Below are positions 17,082 through 25,262 of a stretch of 64,000 bases of DNA, piece after piece (the stretch's first letter is position 1; every line of letters begins with the position of its first letter). Source of the DNA: Streptoalloteichus tenebrarius (GTDB lineage Bacteria; Actinomycetota; Actinomycetes; Mycobacteriales; Pseudonocardiaceae); assembly GCF_024171885.1 (NCBI RefSeq), contig NZ_JAMTCP010000018.1, positions 1-64,000 on the forward strand. Reading direction: 5' to 3'. The notes under the pieces are model-generated. The model was given only the letters and a program-made list of their open reading frames with translations. It made no database searches and was not told the origin of the DNA. The position numbers and the translations under genes were made by a program.

Positions 17082-17786
17082 ATGGGGACACTCGCGTGGT
17101 GGGAGGTGCCGGCCCGGTTGGGGCTCGCGTTGGCGCTCGGCGCGGGAATCGGGTTGGAACGGCAGTGGCGGTCGCGGATGGCCGGCCTGCGCACCAACGC
17201 CCTGGTCTCCACGGGCGCGGCGTTGTTCGTGTTGTTCAGCGCGCTCACCCCCGGGGACAACAGCCCGACCAGGATCGCGTCCTACGTGGTGTCCGGCGTC
17301 GGCTTCCTCGGAGCCGGTGTGATCATCCGGGACCGGGGGAACCTGCGGGGCATCAACACCGCGGCGACGGTGTGGGGCACGGCGGGGGTCGGCGTGATGG
17401 CCGGCGGCGGGCACTACCCGGTGGCCGCGCTGGGGGCCGTCACGATCGTGCTCGCCAACGTGGTGCTGCGGCCGGTGGCGCAGCGGGTGGACCGCCGCGA
17501 GGTCCAGCGGGACGCCCGGCCGAGGAGCTTCCGGCTCCGCGCGGTCTGCCGGGACGCGGAGGAGGCGCACATCCGCGCCCTGGTGGTGCAGTCGGTGGCC
17601 GCCGGCGGGTTCGCCCTGTGCGCCCTCGACAGCGAGGACATCGGCGGCACGGGTCGGGTGGCGGTCACCGCCCGGCTCGTGGGGCAGGACTCGGGCCAGC
17701 TCGAACAGGCGGTGAGCCGGTTGTCGCTGGAGCCGGGCATCAGCTCGGTGAGCTGGCGCGTCGGCGACGACGAGGAGGAGCCGTGA
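17082..17786 (+). CDS. MgtC/SapB family membrane protein
   Basis: A 234-aa inner-membrane protein. The N-terminal half has about five membrane segments with the family signature GAGIGLERQWR (about 20-30), LRTNALVSTG and GVGFLGAGVI followed by GINTAATVW. The C-terminal ~80 residues form a soluble ACT-like domain. MgtC proteins modulate magnesium or ATP-synthase homeostasis in other bacteria; the role here is unknown. ATG 17082 has GGAGGGG upstream. Its last 47 bases overlap the converging TetR gene. Confidence 0.85.
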   Translation: MGTLAWWEVPARLGLALALGAGIGLERQWRSRMAGLRTNALVSTGAALFVLFSALTPGDNSPTRIASYVVSGVGFLGAGVIIRDRGNLRGINTAATVWGTAGVGVMAGGGHYPVAALGAVTIVLANVVLRPVAQRVDRREVQRDARPRSFRLRAVCRDAEEAHIRALVVQSVAAGGFALCALDSEDIGGTGRVAVTARLVGQDSGQLEQAVSRLSLEPGISSVSWRVGDDEEEP

Positions 17787-18405
17787 CCGGTTTCCCGGCG
17801 GGGGAGGGCGGCGCGTCCTCGGCGACGCCGGGGGCGGCGATGGCGCGCCGGACGGCGGCCGTCGCCGCGGCCCGCTCCGCCCTGTCCCACACCCGCCCGC
17901 TGAGCAGCACCCGGTAGACCAGCGGCCCGAGCACGAGGTCCCTGATCACCGTGACGTCGAGGTCGTCGCGGACCCGTCCGGTCCGCACCCCTCGGGCGAT
18001 CACCTCGCCGAGCACGCCGAGGCGGGGCGACAGGTAGCGCTCCTCCAGCCGGCTCGCCAGCTCGGGCCGGTCGACGGCGGCACCGAGCACCGCGAGCACG
18101 ACCGGCCCGACGCCCGCCGCGACCAGCCGTTCCAGCACCTCCGAGGCGAGCAGCTCCAGGTCGCGGAGGGCGTCGCCGGTGTCGGGGTCGGCCAGGACGG
18201 GCACCGCGCGGCTCAGGACGTCCACCACCAGGTCGTCCTTGGTGGGCCAGCGCCGGTAGACGGTCGGCCGGCCCACCCCGGCCCTGGCCGCCACCGCCTC
18301 GATGGTCAGCCCGTGGTAGCCGACGCGGGCGAGCAGGTCCAGGGTCGCCTGTTCCACGGCCCAGTCCACCGCCGCGCTGCGCGGTCGTCCCCGCCTGCCG
18401 GTCAT
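17740..18405 (-). CDS. TetR-family regulator
   Basis: A 221-aa regulator with an N-terminal helix-turn-helix (LTIEAVAARAGVGRPTVYRR, about 33-52) and an all-helical ligand domain with a TetR_C-like C-terminus. It is divergent from the HXXEE gene, with an 18-bp palindrome between them, so it probably represses itself and that gene. The C-terminal ~20 residues are disordered and basic, in the stretch overlapping the MgtC gene. Confidence 0.85.
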   Translation of the reverse strand: MTGRRGRPRSAAVDWAVEQATLDLLARVGYHGLTIEAVAARAGVGRPTVYRRWPTKDDLVVDVLSRAVPVLADPDTGDALRDLELLASEVLERLVAAGVGPVVLAVLGAAVDRPELASRLEERYLSPRLGVLGEVIARGVRTGRVRDDLDVTVIRDLVLGPLVYRVLLSGRVWDRAERAAATAAVRRAIAAPGVAEDAPPSPAGKPVTAPPRRRRRASSPS

Positions 18406-18427
18406 GCGGGGTAGGGTACGCCCACAA

Positions 18428-18445
18428 TTACATTCCAGAATGTAA
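18428..18445. promoter_or_regulatory. operator for the divergent TetR
   Basis: TTACATTCCAGAATGTAA: perfect 8-bp arms around CA, 22 bases upstream of the TetR start and 18 bases before the HXXEE start. It stands out as AT-rich in GC-rich DNA, as expected for a TetR dimer site over a promoter. Confidence 0.75.
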
Positions 18446-18462
18446 CGTTAGGCGAGGTGGGC

Positions 18463-19002
18463 ATGTCCGACTCGACCGTGCCGAAGGCGGCCACCTGGGG
18501 ACTGTTCGCCGCGTGGGCGGCCCACGACGCCGAGGAGCTGCTGACGATGGCGGAGTGGTCCCGCCGCCACCTGCCGGAGCTGCGGCGGCGCCACCCGTGG
18601 GTGCCAGGGCGCGTGTGGTCGGCGCTGGAGATGAGCCGGGCTCAGGCCGCCGTGGCGATCGGACTGATGGGCGTGGTGTTCGCGAGCGCCGCCGCGGCCG
18701 GGGCGAGGACCGGTGGGCGGTCCGGGTGGTACCAGACGGTGCTCGCGGCCTTCGGGTGGCACGCGCTCACCCACGTCGCGCAGGCCGCGGCGCTACGCCG
18801 GTACACGCCGGGCGTGCTCACCGCGCCGACCGTGGTCGCGCCGTTCTCGTGGTGGGCGTGGCGGACGCTCCGCCGCGCCGGGGTCGTGCGCGAGGGTGGG
18901 CGCGGCGCCGCGGTGGGCATGGCGTTGTTCCCGCTCGTGGCGGGCGCGGTCCACGCCGTGGCGCGCGCGGCGACCCGACGGGGCGGTCCCGGCGGGAGGT
19001 GA
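18463..19002 (+). CDS. HXXEE domain membrane protein
   Basis: A 179-aa membrane protein with HDAEE (about 21-25), the motif that names the HXXEE family, and a second His-rich site FGWHALTHV (about 94-102). Four or five hydrophobic segments are present. The conserved His/Glu side chains suggest metal binding; no reaction is established. The ATG at 18463 follows GCGAGG. It is controlled by the divergent TetR if the palindrome between them is the operator. Confidence 0.75.
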   Translation: MSDSTVPKAATWGLFAAWAAHDAEELLTMAEWSRRHLPELRRRHPWVPGRVWSALEMSRAQAAVAIGLMGVVFASAAAAGARTGGRSGWYQTVLAAFGWHALTHVAQAAALRRYTPGVLTAPTVVAPFSWWAWRTLRRAGVVREGGRGAAVGMALFPLVAGAVHAVARAATRRGGPGGR

Positions 19003-19017
19003 CGGATGACCGTCCTC

Positions 19018-19052
19018 TTCGGACTGTCCCGGCGCGGCCGGGACAGTCCGAA
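19018..19052. terminator. bidirectional hairpin between convergent genes
   Basis: Perfect 15-bp arms (19018-19032 and 19038-19052) with a 5-base loop, between the HXXEE gene and the small membrane peptide gene on the other strand. Confidence 0.85.
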
Positions 19053-19067
19053 CAGGACGTGCGGCGG

Positions 19068-19163
19068 TCAGGGCTGGGAGTGGATCAGGTAGATGACCAT
19101 GGACACCCATCCGATGATCGCGGTCATGATCCAGAAACGCAGGTTGGTGAGCAGGCGAGCCAC
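19068..19163 (-). CDS. 31-residue single-pass membrane peptide
   Basis: A GTG-started 31-codon ORF (VARLLTNLRFWIMTAI at the start, SQP at the end) with GGGAGG 9 bases upstream. Almost the whole peptide is one transmembrane helix flanked by Arg on the N side. It lies 69 bases downstream of corA on the same strand and before a strong terminator, so it is probably in the corA transcript. A small regulator of CorA or its partner is an attractive but untested idea. Confidence 0.6.
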   Translation of the reverse strand: MARLLTNLRFWIMTAIIGWVSMVIYLIHSQP

Positions 19164-19232
19164 GTCGGACGACCTCCCGTCGTGCTGGGCGTGAGTGCGG
19201 GGTGGTGAAGGCGACGGCCGGGCTGAGCGGGG

Positions 19233-20315
19233 CTACAACCACTTGTTCCGTCGGAAAATCCGGTAGAGCGTTACGCACGCGATGACGATGATGATCACGA
19301 CGGCCGGATAGCCGTACTTCATCTTCGTCTCCGGCATGTACTCGAAGTTCATGCCGTAGATGCCGGCGATCATCGTGGGCACCGAGATGATGGCGGCCCA
19401 CGCGGTGATCTTGCGCATGTCGGTGTTCGCGCGGAGGTTGATCTTCGCGGCCGCGGCGTCCAGCAACGCGTCCAGCAACTCGTTGAACCCGTTCACCTTC
19501 TCGGCGACGGTCGTGAGGTGGTCCTCGACGTTGCGGAAGTACGACCGCACCTCGGCGGGCACCAGCGGGGTGTAGCCCTCGGCGAGCCGGCGCAGCGGCT
19601 GCGCCAGCGGCTGCACGGCGCGCCGGAACTCCAGCACCTCGCGCTTGAGCATGTAGAGCTGGTCCATCGACATGTGGCTGCGCTGGGCGAACACGTCGGT
19701 CTCGGCCCGCTCCACGTCGTCGTCCACCTGGTGGGTGACCTCCAGGTAGGTGTCGACGACCTGGTCGGCGATGGCGTGCAGCACCGCGGCCGGGCCGAGG
19801 GCGAGCTGCTCGGGGTCCTCCTCGAGCTGCTGGCGCAGCCGGCGCAGGCCGGAGTGCCGGCCGTGCCGCACGGTCACCACGAAGTCCTTGCCGACGAACA
19901 CCATGATCTCGCCGGTCTCGACCAGCTCGCTGGCGGTCGTGGGGTCCTCGTGGCCGGCGTAGCTGACCGTCTTGAGCACCATGAACAGAACGTCGTCGTA
20001 GCGCTCCAGCTTGGGCCGCTGGTGCGCGTGCACCGCGTCCTCGACGGCCAGCTCGTGCAGGCCGAAGGTGTCGGCGACGCCCTTGATCTGCTCCTCGTCC
20101 GGTTCGTGCAGCCCGATCCAGACGAAGCCCTCACCCTTCTCCCTGACCGTGCGCACGGCCTCCGTGTGGGTGAACCGCCCCGGGAGTCGGCGCCCGTCCA
20201 CGTAGACCCCGCAGTCGACCACGTAGGCCGACAGCGGGACCCGGATCGGGGGGATGGGGCGTCCATTGTTGCGTGGGGTGCGACCACGCAGACCGAGGTT
20301 GGACAGCGACGGCAT
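19233..20315 (-). CDS. corA: CorA-type magnesium/cobalt channel
   Basis: A 360-aa protein with the large cytoplasmic N-domain, a long helical stalk and two C-terminal membrane segments. The signature YGMNFEYMPE (GMN loop and acidic exit) is intact near residues 319-328. The stalk carries LYMLKREVLEFRRAVQPL. ATG 20315 is preferred for TGGAGG upstream; a TTG 12 bases earlier is possible. It forms pentamers that pass Mg2+ or Co2+ in the family. A 31-codon membrane peptide gene follows. Confidence 0.9.
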   Translation of the reverse strand: MPSLSNLGLRGRTPRNNGRPIPPIRVPLSAYVVDCGVYVDGRRLPGRFTHTEAVRTVREKGEGFVWIGLHEPDEEQIKGVADTFGLHELAVEDAVHAHQRPKLERYDDVLFMVLKTVSYAGHEDPTTASELVETGEIMVFVGKDFVVTVRHGRHSGLRRLRQQLEEDPEQLALGPAAVLHAIADQVVDTYLEVTHQVDDDVERAETDVFAQRSHMSMDQLYMLKREVLEFRRAVQPLAQPLRRLAEGYTPLVPAEVRSYFRNVEDHLTTVAEKVNGFNELLDALLDAAAAKINLRANTDMRKITAWAAIISVPTMIAGIYGMNFEYMPETKMKYGYPAVVIIIVIACVTLYRIFRRNKWL

Positions 20316-20619
20316 CACGGCCTCCAAGCGCTCACGTCGGGGCGAACGACGCGCCGGAGCCGACTGCCCCAGCGCTGGCGGAGGCGTCCCGGCCGGGATC
20401 GACGGGGCCTAGCTGGCGAGCCAGGTCCCTCCGGCGAGGACGCGGGTGGTACTGCACGGAAGCGCGGTATCAGCACTACTCATCGCGTTCCTCACCTCCT
20501 CTTGCCGGACCCCTGAAGGGGTGGAGTCGCTCACAGACCAGTTGTCGAGGGTACTCCCGTCGGGTTCAGACTGTCGTCCCCGGTCGACGGGGTGCCCATC
20601 ACATTCGCGGGAGGCAGCG
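20316..20619. other. 304-bp divergent intergenic region
   Basis: Leaders of corA (left) and the MaoC gene (right). Apart from the two ribosome-binding sites I see no repeat, hairpin or small gene here. Confidence 0.5.
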
Positions 20620-21123
20620 GTGCAGTTCGGGCGTTACTTCGAGGAGTTCGAGGTCGGGGCGGTCTACAAGCACTGGCCGGGCAAGACGGTCACCGAGTAC
20701 GACGACCACCTGTTCTGCCTGCTCACGATGAACCACCACCCGCTCCACATGGACGCCAACTACGCCGAGAAGACCACGGACTTCGGCAGGAACGTCGTGG
20801 TGGGCAACTACGTCTACTCGCTGCTCCTCGGGATGTCCGTGCCCGACGTCTCCGGCAAGGCCATCGCCAACCTGGAGGTCGAGTCGCTCCGGCACGTCGC
20901 GCCGACCTTCCACGGCGACACCATCTACGGCGAGACCGAGGTCCTGGACAAGACGCCGTCAAAGTCCAAGGACGACCGCGGCGTGGTCTACGTGGAGACC
21001 CGTGGGTACAAGCAGGACGGCACGGTCGTGTGCGTGTTCCGGCGCAAGGTGATGGTCCCGCGCCGCAGCTACGGCGAGAGCCGCGGCGGGGAGCAGCCGG
21101 GGCGCCCCGAGCCCAAGTCCTGA
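20620..21123 (+). CDS. MaoC-like hydratase/dehydratase
   Basis: A 167-aa hot-dog fold protein. The catalytic segment reads LLTMNHHPLHMDANYAE (about 31-47), of the type seen in mesaconyl-CoA/methylmalyl-CoA dehydratase relatives (TMNTHPLHFD) rather than the GDxNPLH of R-hydratases. It probably acts on an acyl-CoA. GTG 20620 has GGGAGG at 20609-20614. Monocistronic, with a strong hairpin after the stop. Confidence 0.8.
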   Translation: MQFGRYFEEFEVGAVYKHWPGKTVTEYDDHLFCLLTMNHHPLHMDANYAEKTTDFGRNVVVGNYVYSLLLGMSVPDVSGKAIANLEVESLRHVAPTFHGDTIYGETEVLDKTPSKSKDDRGVVYVETRGYKQDGTVVCVFRRKVMVPRRSYGESRGGEQPGRPEPKS

Positions 21124-21141
21124 TCGAACGAGGTGTTGTCG

Positions 21142-21178
21142 GAGAACCGGGGTGAGGGCGTCGCGCACCCCGGTTCTC
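21142..21178 (+). terminator. hairpin after the MaoC gene
   Basis: Perfect 13-bp arms, GAGAACCGGGGTG at 21142-21154 and its complement at 21166-21178. Confidence 0.75.
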
Positions 21179-21215
21179 GTCTGTGGTTCTCGTCTGTCCG
21201 GTTCTCTCGTCTGCC
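21172..21215. repeat. three copies of a 13-bp repeat
   Basis: GGTTCTCGTCTGT occurs twice in tandem (21172-21197) and once more with slight change at 21199-21213, starting inside the terminator arm. The rest of the gap to 21586 holds a TCCACTGTGG near-palindrome (21370-21380) and no gene that I can support. Confidence 0.8.
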
Positions 21216-21586
21216 CGGCGCACGGGGCCGCCGCGTCGGTCCTGCCTCCCGCCCCGGCGCTCGCGCACGAGACCTTCACCAGTTGTCCCCCTTCTGGTCG
21301 TTTCTCTGAAGCCCTCCAGTCACCTGATTCCGAAACGGGTCCGACGAACGGGAACCAGGGCCGTGACTGTCCACTGTGGTGGGTCGTGGCAGGGGAGGTT
21401 CGCCGCCTGGCGGAGCTTTCGGCGGTGCTGTCCACGAATCTTGTCGCCCGCTGTGCTTGTTCACCGTTCCGGTGAAGGGATTTCTGACCCGTCAGAGGGG
21501 CGAAGGGCGGGCGTCGTCGCGGGGCGCATCCACGGGCGCGGCGATGCCGGGAGTGACGGTGGAGGGCCGGCCCCGTGTCGCGCGGG

Positions 21587-22021
21587 TCACCGACGGGAGG
21601 GGCGGGGGAGCTGGCCCCACTCGCGCAGGGCGGCGGCGAGACCCTCCGTAAGCATCCCGGACCGATCGAGTGCGTCGAAGATCACATCGTCCACCCACCG
21701 GACGGCGAGCGCGTCATCACCCGCGCGGAGGGTCCCGCCGCTCACCTCGGCGGCGTAGTCGACGATCAGGTACGTGCCGGTCGGAGCGGGCCGGCGCACG
21801 ACGCCGACGGAGGGCCCGACCCGCACGGACAGCCCGGTCTCCTCCTCGACCTCCCTGGCCACCGCCGCCGCGTCCGACTCGCCGGGCTCGACCCGGCCGC
21901 CCGGCACCGACCACCGGCCCCGACCAGGGTCGTTGCCGCGCTGTACGAGCAGTAACCGCCCATCGGCGTCATGGACGATCGCGCCGACGCACCGTATGAT
22001 CCAATGCTCACTCCCCGTCAT
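21587..22021 (-). CDS. Nudix hydrolase
   Basis: A 144-aa protein with a complete Nudix box (GGRVEPGESDAAAVAREV, then EEETGL, about 43-66), which binds Mg2+ and cleaves nucleoside diphosphate derivatives. It begins with a RCVGAIVHDADGRLLLVQRG strand region as in MutT-like members. ATG 22021 or the GTG two codons upstream may be the start; no strong ribosome-binding site helps. Substrate unknown. Confidence 0.85.
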   Translation of the reverse strand: MTGSEHWIIRCVGAIVHDADGRLLLVQRGNDPGRGRWSVPGGRVEPGESDAAAVAREVEEETGLSVRVGPSVGVVRRPAPTGTYLIVDYAAEVSGGTLRAGDDALAVRWVDDVIFDALDRSGMLTEGLAAALREWGQLPRPSRR

Positions 22022-22167
22022 GACCACGGAGCGTAATTCGGGTGACGGGGCCGGGCCACGCGCTGACCCAAGTGCGGTACAACCCTGCCGTCCGGCGGTC
22101 GAGTGCGGTACAACGGATCACGCAGGTGCCCAGTCGTGGGCGCAGGTAAGGGACGGGGTGGGTCATC

Positions 22168-22326
22168 GTGAACCTGAAGAAGATCCTCACGTGGGCCGGG
22201 ATCGCCCTTCTGCTCTTCTTCCTGATCACCCAGCCGACGCAGTCCGCGGACCTGGTCAACGGCATCCTCCGGACGCTCAAGGAGGCGGCGGAGGCGTTGA
22301 TCACGTTCGTGCGGTCGCTGTTCTGA
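22168..22326 (+). CDS. 52-residue small membrane protein
   Basis: VNLKKILTWAGIALLLFF begins a 52-residue product: a basic N-terminus, one hydrophobic segment (about 6-20), then an amphipathic helical half. It lies 22 bases upstream of the PH-domain gene on the same strand, so they are probably co-transcribed. From memory, similar small proteins precede PH-domain genes in related actinomycetes. Function unknown. Confidence 0.65.
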   Translation: MNLKKILTWAGIALLLFFLITQPTQSADLVNGILRTLKEAAEALITFVRSLF

Positions 22327-22348
22327 GCCGCGGGCGAAGGGCATAGCC

Positions 22349-22906
22349 GTGTTCGCGCCCCGGGATCCGGACGAGTACCTGCTCGACACCGAGCGGCGGG
22401 TGATCCGGGTGCGGCGCCACTGGGCGTGCCTGCTGTGGGACATCTTCGAGGCGGTGGCCCTGCTGGCCGGCGCCGTGATGATCTCCTACCTGCTGCCCCA
22501 GGGGGCCTGGATCCTCCAGAACCTGATCTGGTACGCCGCGCTGTTCGTGGTGCTGCGGTTCGCGTACTTCGTGATCGAGTGGTGGGTGGAGCGCATCGTC
22601 GTCACCGACAAGCGCTTCATGATCACCTCAGGGGTGTTCACCACGAAGGTCGCGATGATGCCGGTCACCAAGGTCACCGACCTCACCTACGAACGCAGCT
22701 TCATCGGCCGGATGTGCGGGTTCGGCACGCTGGTCGTGGAGTCGGCGGGACAGATCCAGGCGCTGAACCGCATCGAGTACCTGCCGAACCCGGAGGAGGT
22801 CTACGACGCGATCTCCGAGCTGGTGTTCGGCGACAAGAAGAAGCAGGCCGAGCGGTTCACCATGACCAAGGCGAAACGGGCGATGCCCGGCAAGGTCACC
22901 ATGTGA
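22349..22906 (+). CDS. bacterial PH-domain membrane protein
   Basis: A 185-aa protein with two hydrophobic segments (about 28-48 and 53-73) followed by a bPH2 (YdbS/YdbT-like) domain: RIVVTDKRFMITSGVF, VTKVTDLTYERS and GFGTLVVESAG. GTG 22349 follows GAAGG. Probably membrane-anchored with the PH-like domain in the cytoplasm; no enzymatic role is known. Confidence 0.8.
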   Translation: MFAPRDPDEYLLDTERRVIRVRRHWACLLWDIFEAVALLAGAVMISYLLPQGAWILQNLIWYAALFVVLRFAYFVIEWWVERIVVTDKRFMITSGVFTTKVAMMPVTKVTDLTYERSFIGRMCGFGTLVVESAGQIQALNRIEYLPNPEEVYDAISELVFGDKKKQAERFTMTKAKRAMPGKVTM

Positions 22907-23041
22907 GCGGCGTGTCGAGGACCCCGGCGGCGTGGCCGCCGGGGTCCTCGCGCGTCTCGACCCGCCCCGGACGACCGGGGCGCGGGCGGCCGGCGCGTCA
23001 CCGAGGCGGCCCGGCCGGATGACCGGAGATCCCTCACACTG

Positions 23042-23908
23042 GTGGGCGTGCGCATCGACCTGCACGTCCACTCCACCGCGTCCGACGGCACCGACACGCC
23101 GGACGCGCTCGTGGCCGCCGCCGCGGCGGCCGGGCTCGACGTCGTCGCGTTGACCGACCACGACACCACCGCCGGCTGGGACCTCGCGTCGGCCGCGCTG
23201 CCCCCCGGGCTGCGCCTGGTCCCCGGCGCGGAGCTGTCCTGCGTCTCACCCGACGGACGGGGCGGGCAGGCCACCGTGCACCTGCTGGCCTACCTGTTCG
23301 ACCCCGACTCGCCGGCCGTCGTGGCCGAGCAGACCCGGTTGCGGTTGGAGCGGAGGGAGCGGCTGCGGCGGATGGCGGAGCGGATGGCCGCGGACGGGTT
23401 CCCGGTCGACGCGGACGAGCTGATGGCCGCGCTGCCGACCGGGGCGACCGCGGGCCGGCCGCACCTGGCGCGGGCGCTGGTCGCCGCCGGGGTCGTGTCC
23501 AGCGTGGACGAGGCGTTCGCCCGGTACCTGGGCACCGGAGGCCCGTACTACCTCGGCCGCACCGACACCCCGGTCCACACGGCGATCGACATGATCGCCG
23601 AGGCCGGCGGGGTGACCGTGCTGGCCCACCCGTTCGCCAGGACGCGGGGGCCGGTGGTGACGCCCGAGGTGGTGGTGGAGCTGGCCGGCAGGGGACTGGC
23701 CGGGCTGGAGGTCGACCACCCCGACCAGGACGCCCCCACCAGGGCCGAACTGCGGGCGCTGGCGACCGACCTGGACCTGATCATCACCGGATCCAGTGAC
23801 TACCACGGCACGAACAAGACCGTGCGGCTCGGTCAGGAGACCACCGCGCCGGAGGCGTTCGAGCGGCTGCTGGACCGGGCGGGGGCTGACCGTGTCGTGA
23901 CGGGGTGA
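23042..23908 (+). CDS. PHP-domain phosphoesterase
   Basis: A 288-aa protein with the PHP metal motifs: DLHVHSTASDGT (about 6-17), TDHDT (about 38-42), GAELS, VLAHPFA and the C-terminal SSDYHG. This matches the TrpH/RNase AM group that removes nucleotides from 5' ends of RNA or hydrolyses 3',5'-bisphosphonucleotides. No ribosome-binding site is seen for the GTG at 23042 or 23048, so the mRNA may be leaderless. The marC gene begins 3 bases after the stop. Confidence 0.82.
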   Translation: MGVRIDLHVHSTASDGTDTPDALVAAAAAAGLDVVALTDHDTTAGWDLASAALPPGLRLVPGAELSCVSPDGRGGQATVHLLAYLFDPDSPAVVAEQTRLRLERRERLRRMAERMAADGFPVDADELMAALPTGATAGRPHLARALVAAGVVSSVDEAFARYLGTGGPYYLGRTDTPVHTAIDMIAEAGGVTVLAHPFARTRGPVVTPEVVVELAGRGLAGLEVDHPDQDAPTRAELRALATDLDLIITGSSDYHGTNKTVRLGQETTAPEAFERLLDRAGADRVVTG

Positions 23909-23911
23909 GCC

Positions 23912-24523
23912 ATGTTCGACGTCCCGCTCTTCGTCGAGGCCGCGATCACGCTGTTCGTGATCATGGACCCTCCGGGGACCATTCCGATCTTCCTCGGGCT
24001 GGTGGGCAGACGGAGCGCGGAGTCGCGCCGCAGGGCGGCCCGACAGGCGGTGCTGGTCTCACTGGGCGTCATCGCGTTGTTCGCCCTCACCGGCGAGGCC
24101 ATCCTGCGGTACCTCGGCATCGGCATCCCCGCCCTCCAGGGCGCGGGGGGCCTGCTGCTGCTCCTGGTCGCGCTGGACCTGCTCACCGGGAGGGAGAGCA
24201 CCCGGCCGGAGGAGGTCGAGGACGTCAACGTGGCGTTGGTGCCGCTGGGCACGCCGTTGCTGGCCGGGCCCGGCGCCATCGCCGCGACCATCGTCTTCGT
24301 GCGGCAGACCGACCACCGGCTCGGCGCGTACCTGGCGCTGGCCGCCGCCATCGTGGTCGTGCACCTGGCGCTGTGGCTGTTCCTCCGCTACTCCGGCCTG
24401 GTGATCCGCGTGTTGCGGCAGAGCGGCATCCTGCTGCTCGCCAAGATCGCCGGCCTGCTGGTCGCGGCGATCGCGGTCCAGCTCGTCGCCAACGCCGTGC
24501 GCGGCTTCCTGACCGCCGCCTAG
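23912..24523 (+). CDS. MarC-family membrane protein
   Basis: A 203-aa six-helix membrane protein of the UPF0056/MarC family: IMDPPGTIPIFLGL near the N-terminus and the second repeat VPLGTPLLAGPGAIAA (about 108-123) are typical. Despite the name, a role in multiple antibiotic resistance is not supported for the family. It is translationally close to the PHP gene. Its TAG stop lies within a CTAG shared with the converging ArsC-like gene. Confidence 0.85.
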   Translation: MFDVPLFVEAAITLFVIMDPPGTIPIFLGLVGRRSAESRRRAARQAVLVSLGVIALFALTGEAILRYLGIGIPALQGAGGLLLLLVALDLLTGRESTRPEEVEDVNVALVPLGTPLLAGPGAIAATIVFVRQTDHRLGAYLALAAAIVVVHLALWLFLRYSGLVIRVLRQSGILLLAKIAGLLVAAIAVQLVANAVRGFLTAA

Positions 24524-24867
24524 CCCAACGCCTCCTCGACCTCCTCGGGCGTGCGGGCCAGCACCGCGCGGCCGTCGTCGGTGAGCACGATCGGGCGTTG
24601 GATCAGCACCGGGTGGGCGACGAGCGCCGCGATCCACCGCTCCCGGTCGTGCTCCCACGTCGCCATGCCCAGCTCCCTGGCGACGGGCTCGTTCATCCGG
24701 GTGATCTCCCAGGGCTGCTTCCCGAGCCGGTCCAGCACCGCGTCCAGCTCGACGGCGGGCGGCGGCTGGTCGAGGTAACTGCGCTCGGTGTACTCGCGGC
24801 CGGCACCGTCGAGGGCCTGCTTGGCGGCGCGGGACTTCGAGCAGCGCGGGTTGTGCCAGATCTCCAC
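24520..24867 (-). CDS. ArsC/Spx-family thioredoxin-fold reductase
   Basis: A 115-aa protein starting VEIWHNPRCSKSRAAKQAL; the Cys of NPRCSKS is the catalytic thiol of glutaredoxin-dependent arsenate reductases. The Arg-containing C-terminal segment VLIQRPIVLTDDG is also present. Start GTG 24867 gives the normal family length. No arsenic genes are nearby, so physiological arsenate reduction is uncertain. It converges on marC, the two sharing a CTAG at their stops. Confidence 0.8.
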   Translation of the reverse strand: MEIWHNPRCSKSRAAKQALDGAGREYTERSYLDQPPPAVELDAVLDRLGKQPWEITRMNEPVARELGMATWEHDRERWIAALVAHPVLIQRPIVLTDDGRAVLARTPEEVEEALG

Positions 24868-24971
24868 GCCGCCGATTGTGCCCGCACCGGCCCGCTGCCC
24901 CGGGCGTCGGCGACGCCGCCGGATCGGGTGGGGTGTCGCGGGGCGACTCCAGCCTGGCCCTGGTCCAGGAT

Positions 24972-25248
24972 GTGGTTCTCCCGCCCATGGCCGCTGACCG
25001 GGTGCGGGTTGTCCCGCAAGAACACCTGGAGGCGGTCGTGGGCGATCCTGGTCTTTCTTCGCCTGCGGGCGCCGACCGGGTGCGGGTGTCCCGCATGGCA
25101 CCGCAGGCGGTCGTGGGCGATCCTGGTCTTTCTCCGCCCGCGGGCGCTGACCGGGTGCGGGTGTCGCGCACGGCACCGCAGGCGGTCGTGGGTGGTCCTG
25201 GTTCTTCTCCGCCCGCGGGCGCTGACCGGGTGCGGGTGTCCCGCACAA
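24972..25248. repeat. 75-bp tandem array, about 3.5 copies
   Basis: A unit of 75 bp (78 in the first copy) containing GCTGACCGGGTGCGGGT and CAGGCGGTCGTGGG is repeated with start points at 24993, 25071, 25146 and 25221. The period is a multiple of three and is open in more than one frame, but no start codon or ribosome-binding site fits a gene. It ends about 15 bases before the nuclease gene start. Confidence 0.9.
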
Positions 25249-25262
25249 CACTGCGTACGGTG

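Noticed and set aside
24520-24867. Arsenic resistance operon
   Set aside because: Only a single ArsC/Spx-type gene; no arsR, acr3 or arsB nearby.
24972-25248. CRISPR array next to a Cas4-like nuclease
   Set aside because: The repeats are direct tandem 75-bp units without unique spacers, there are no other cas genes, and the nuclease matches the RecB-like actinobacterial family.
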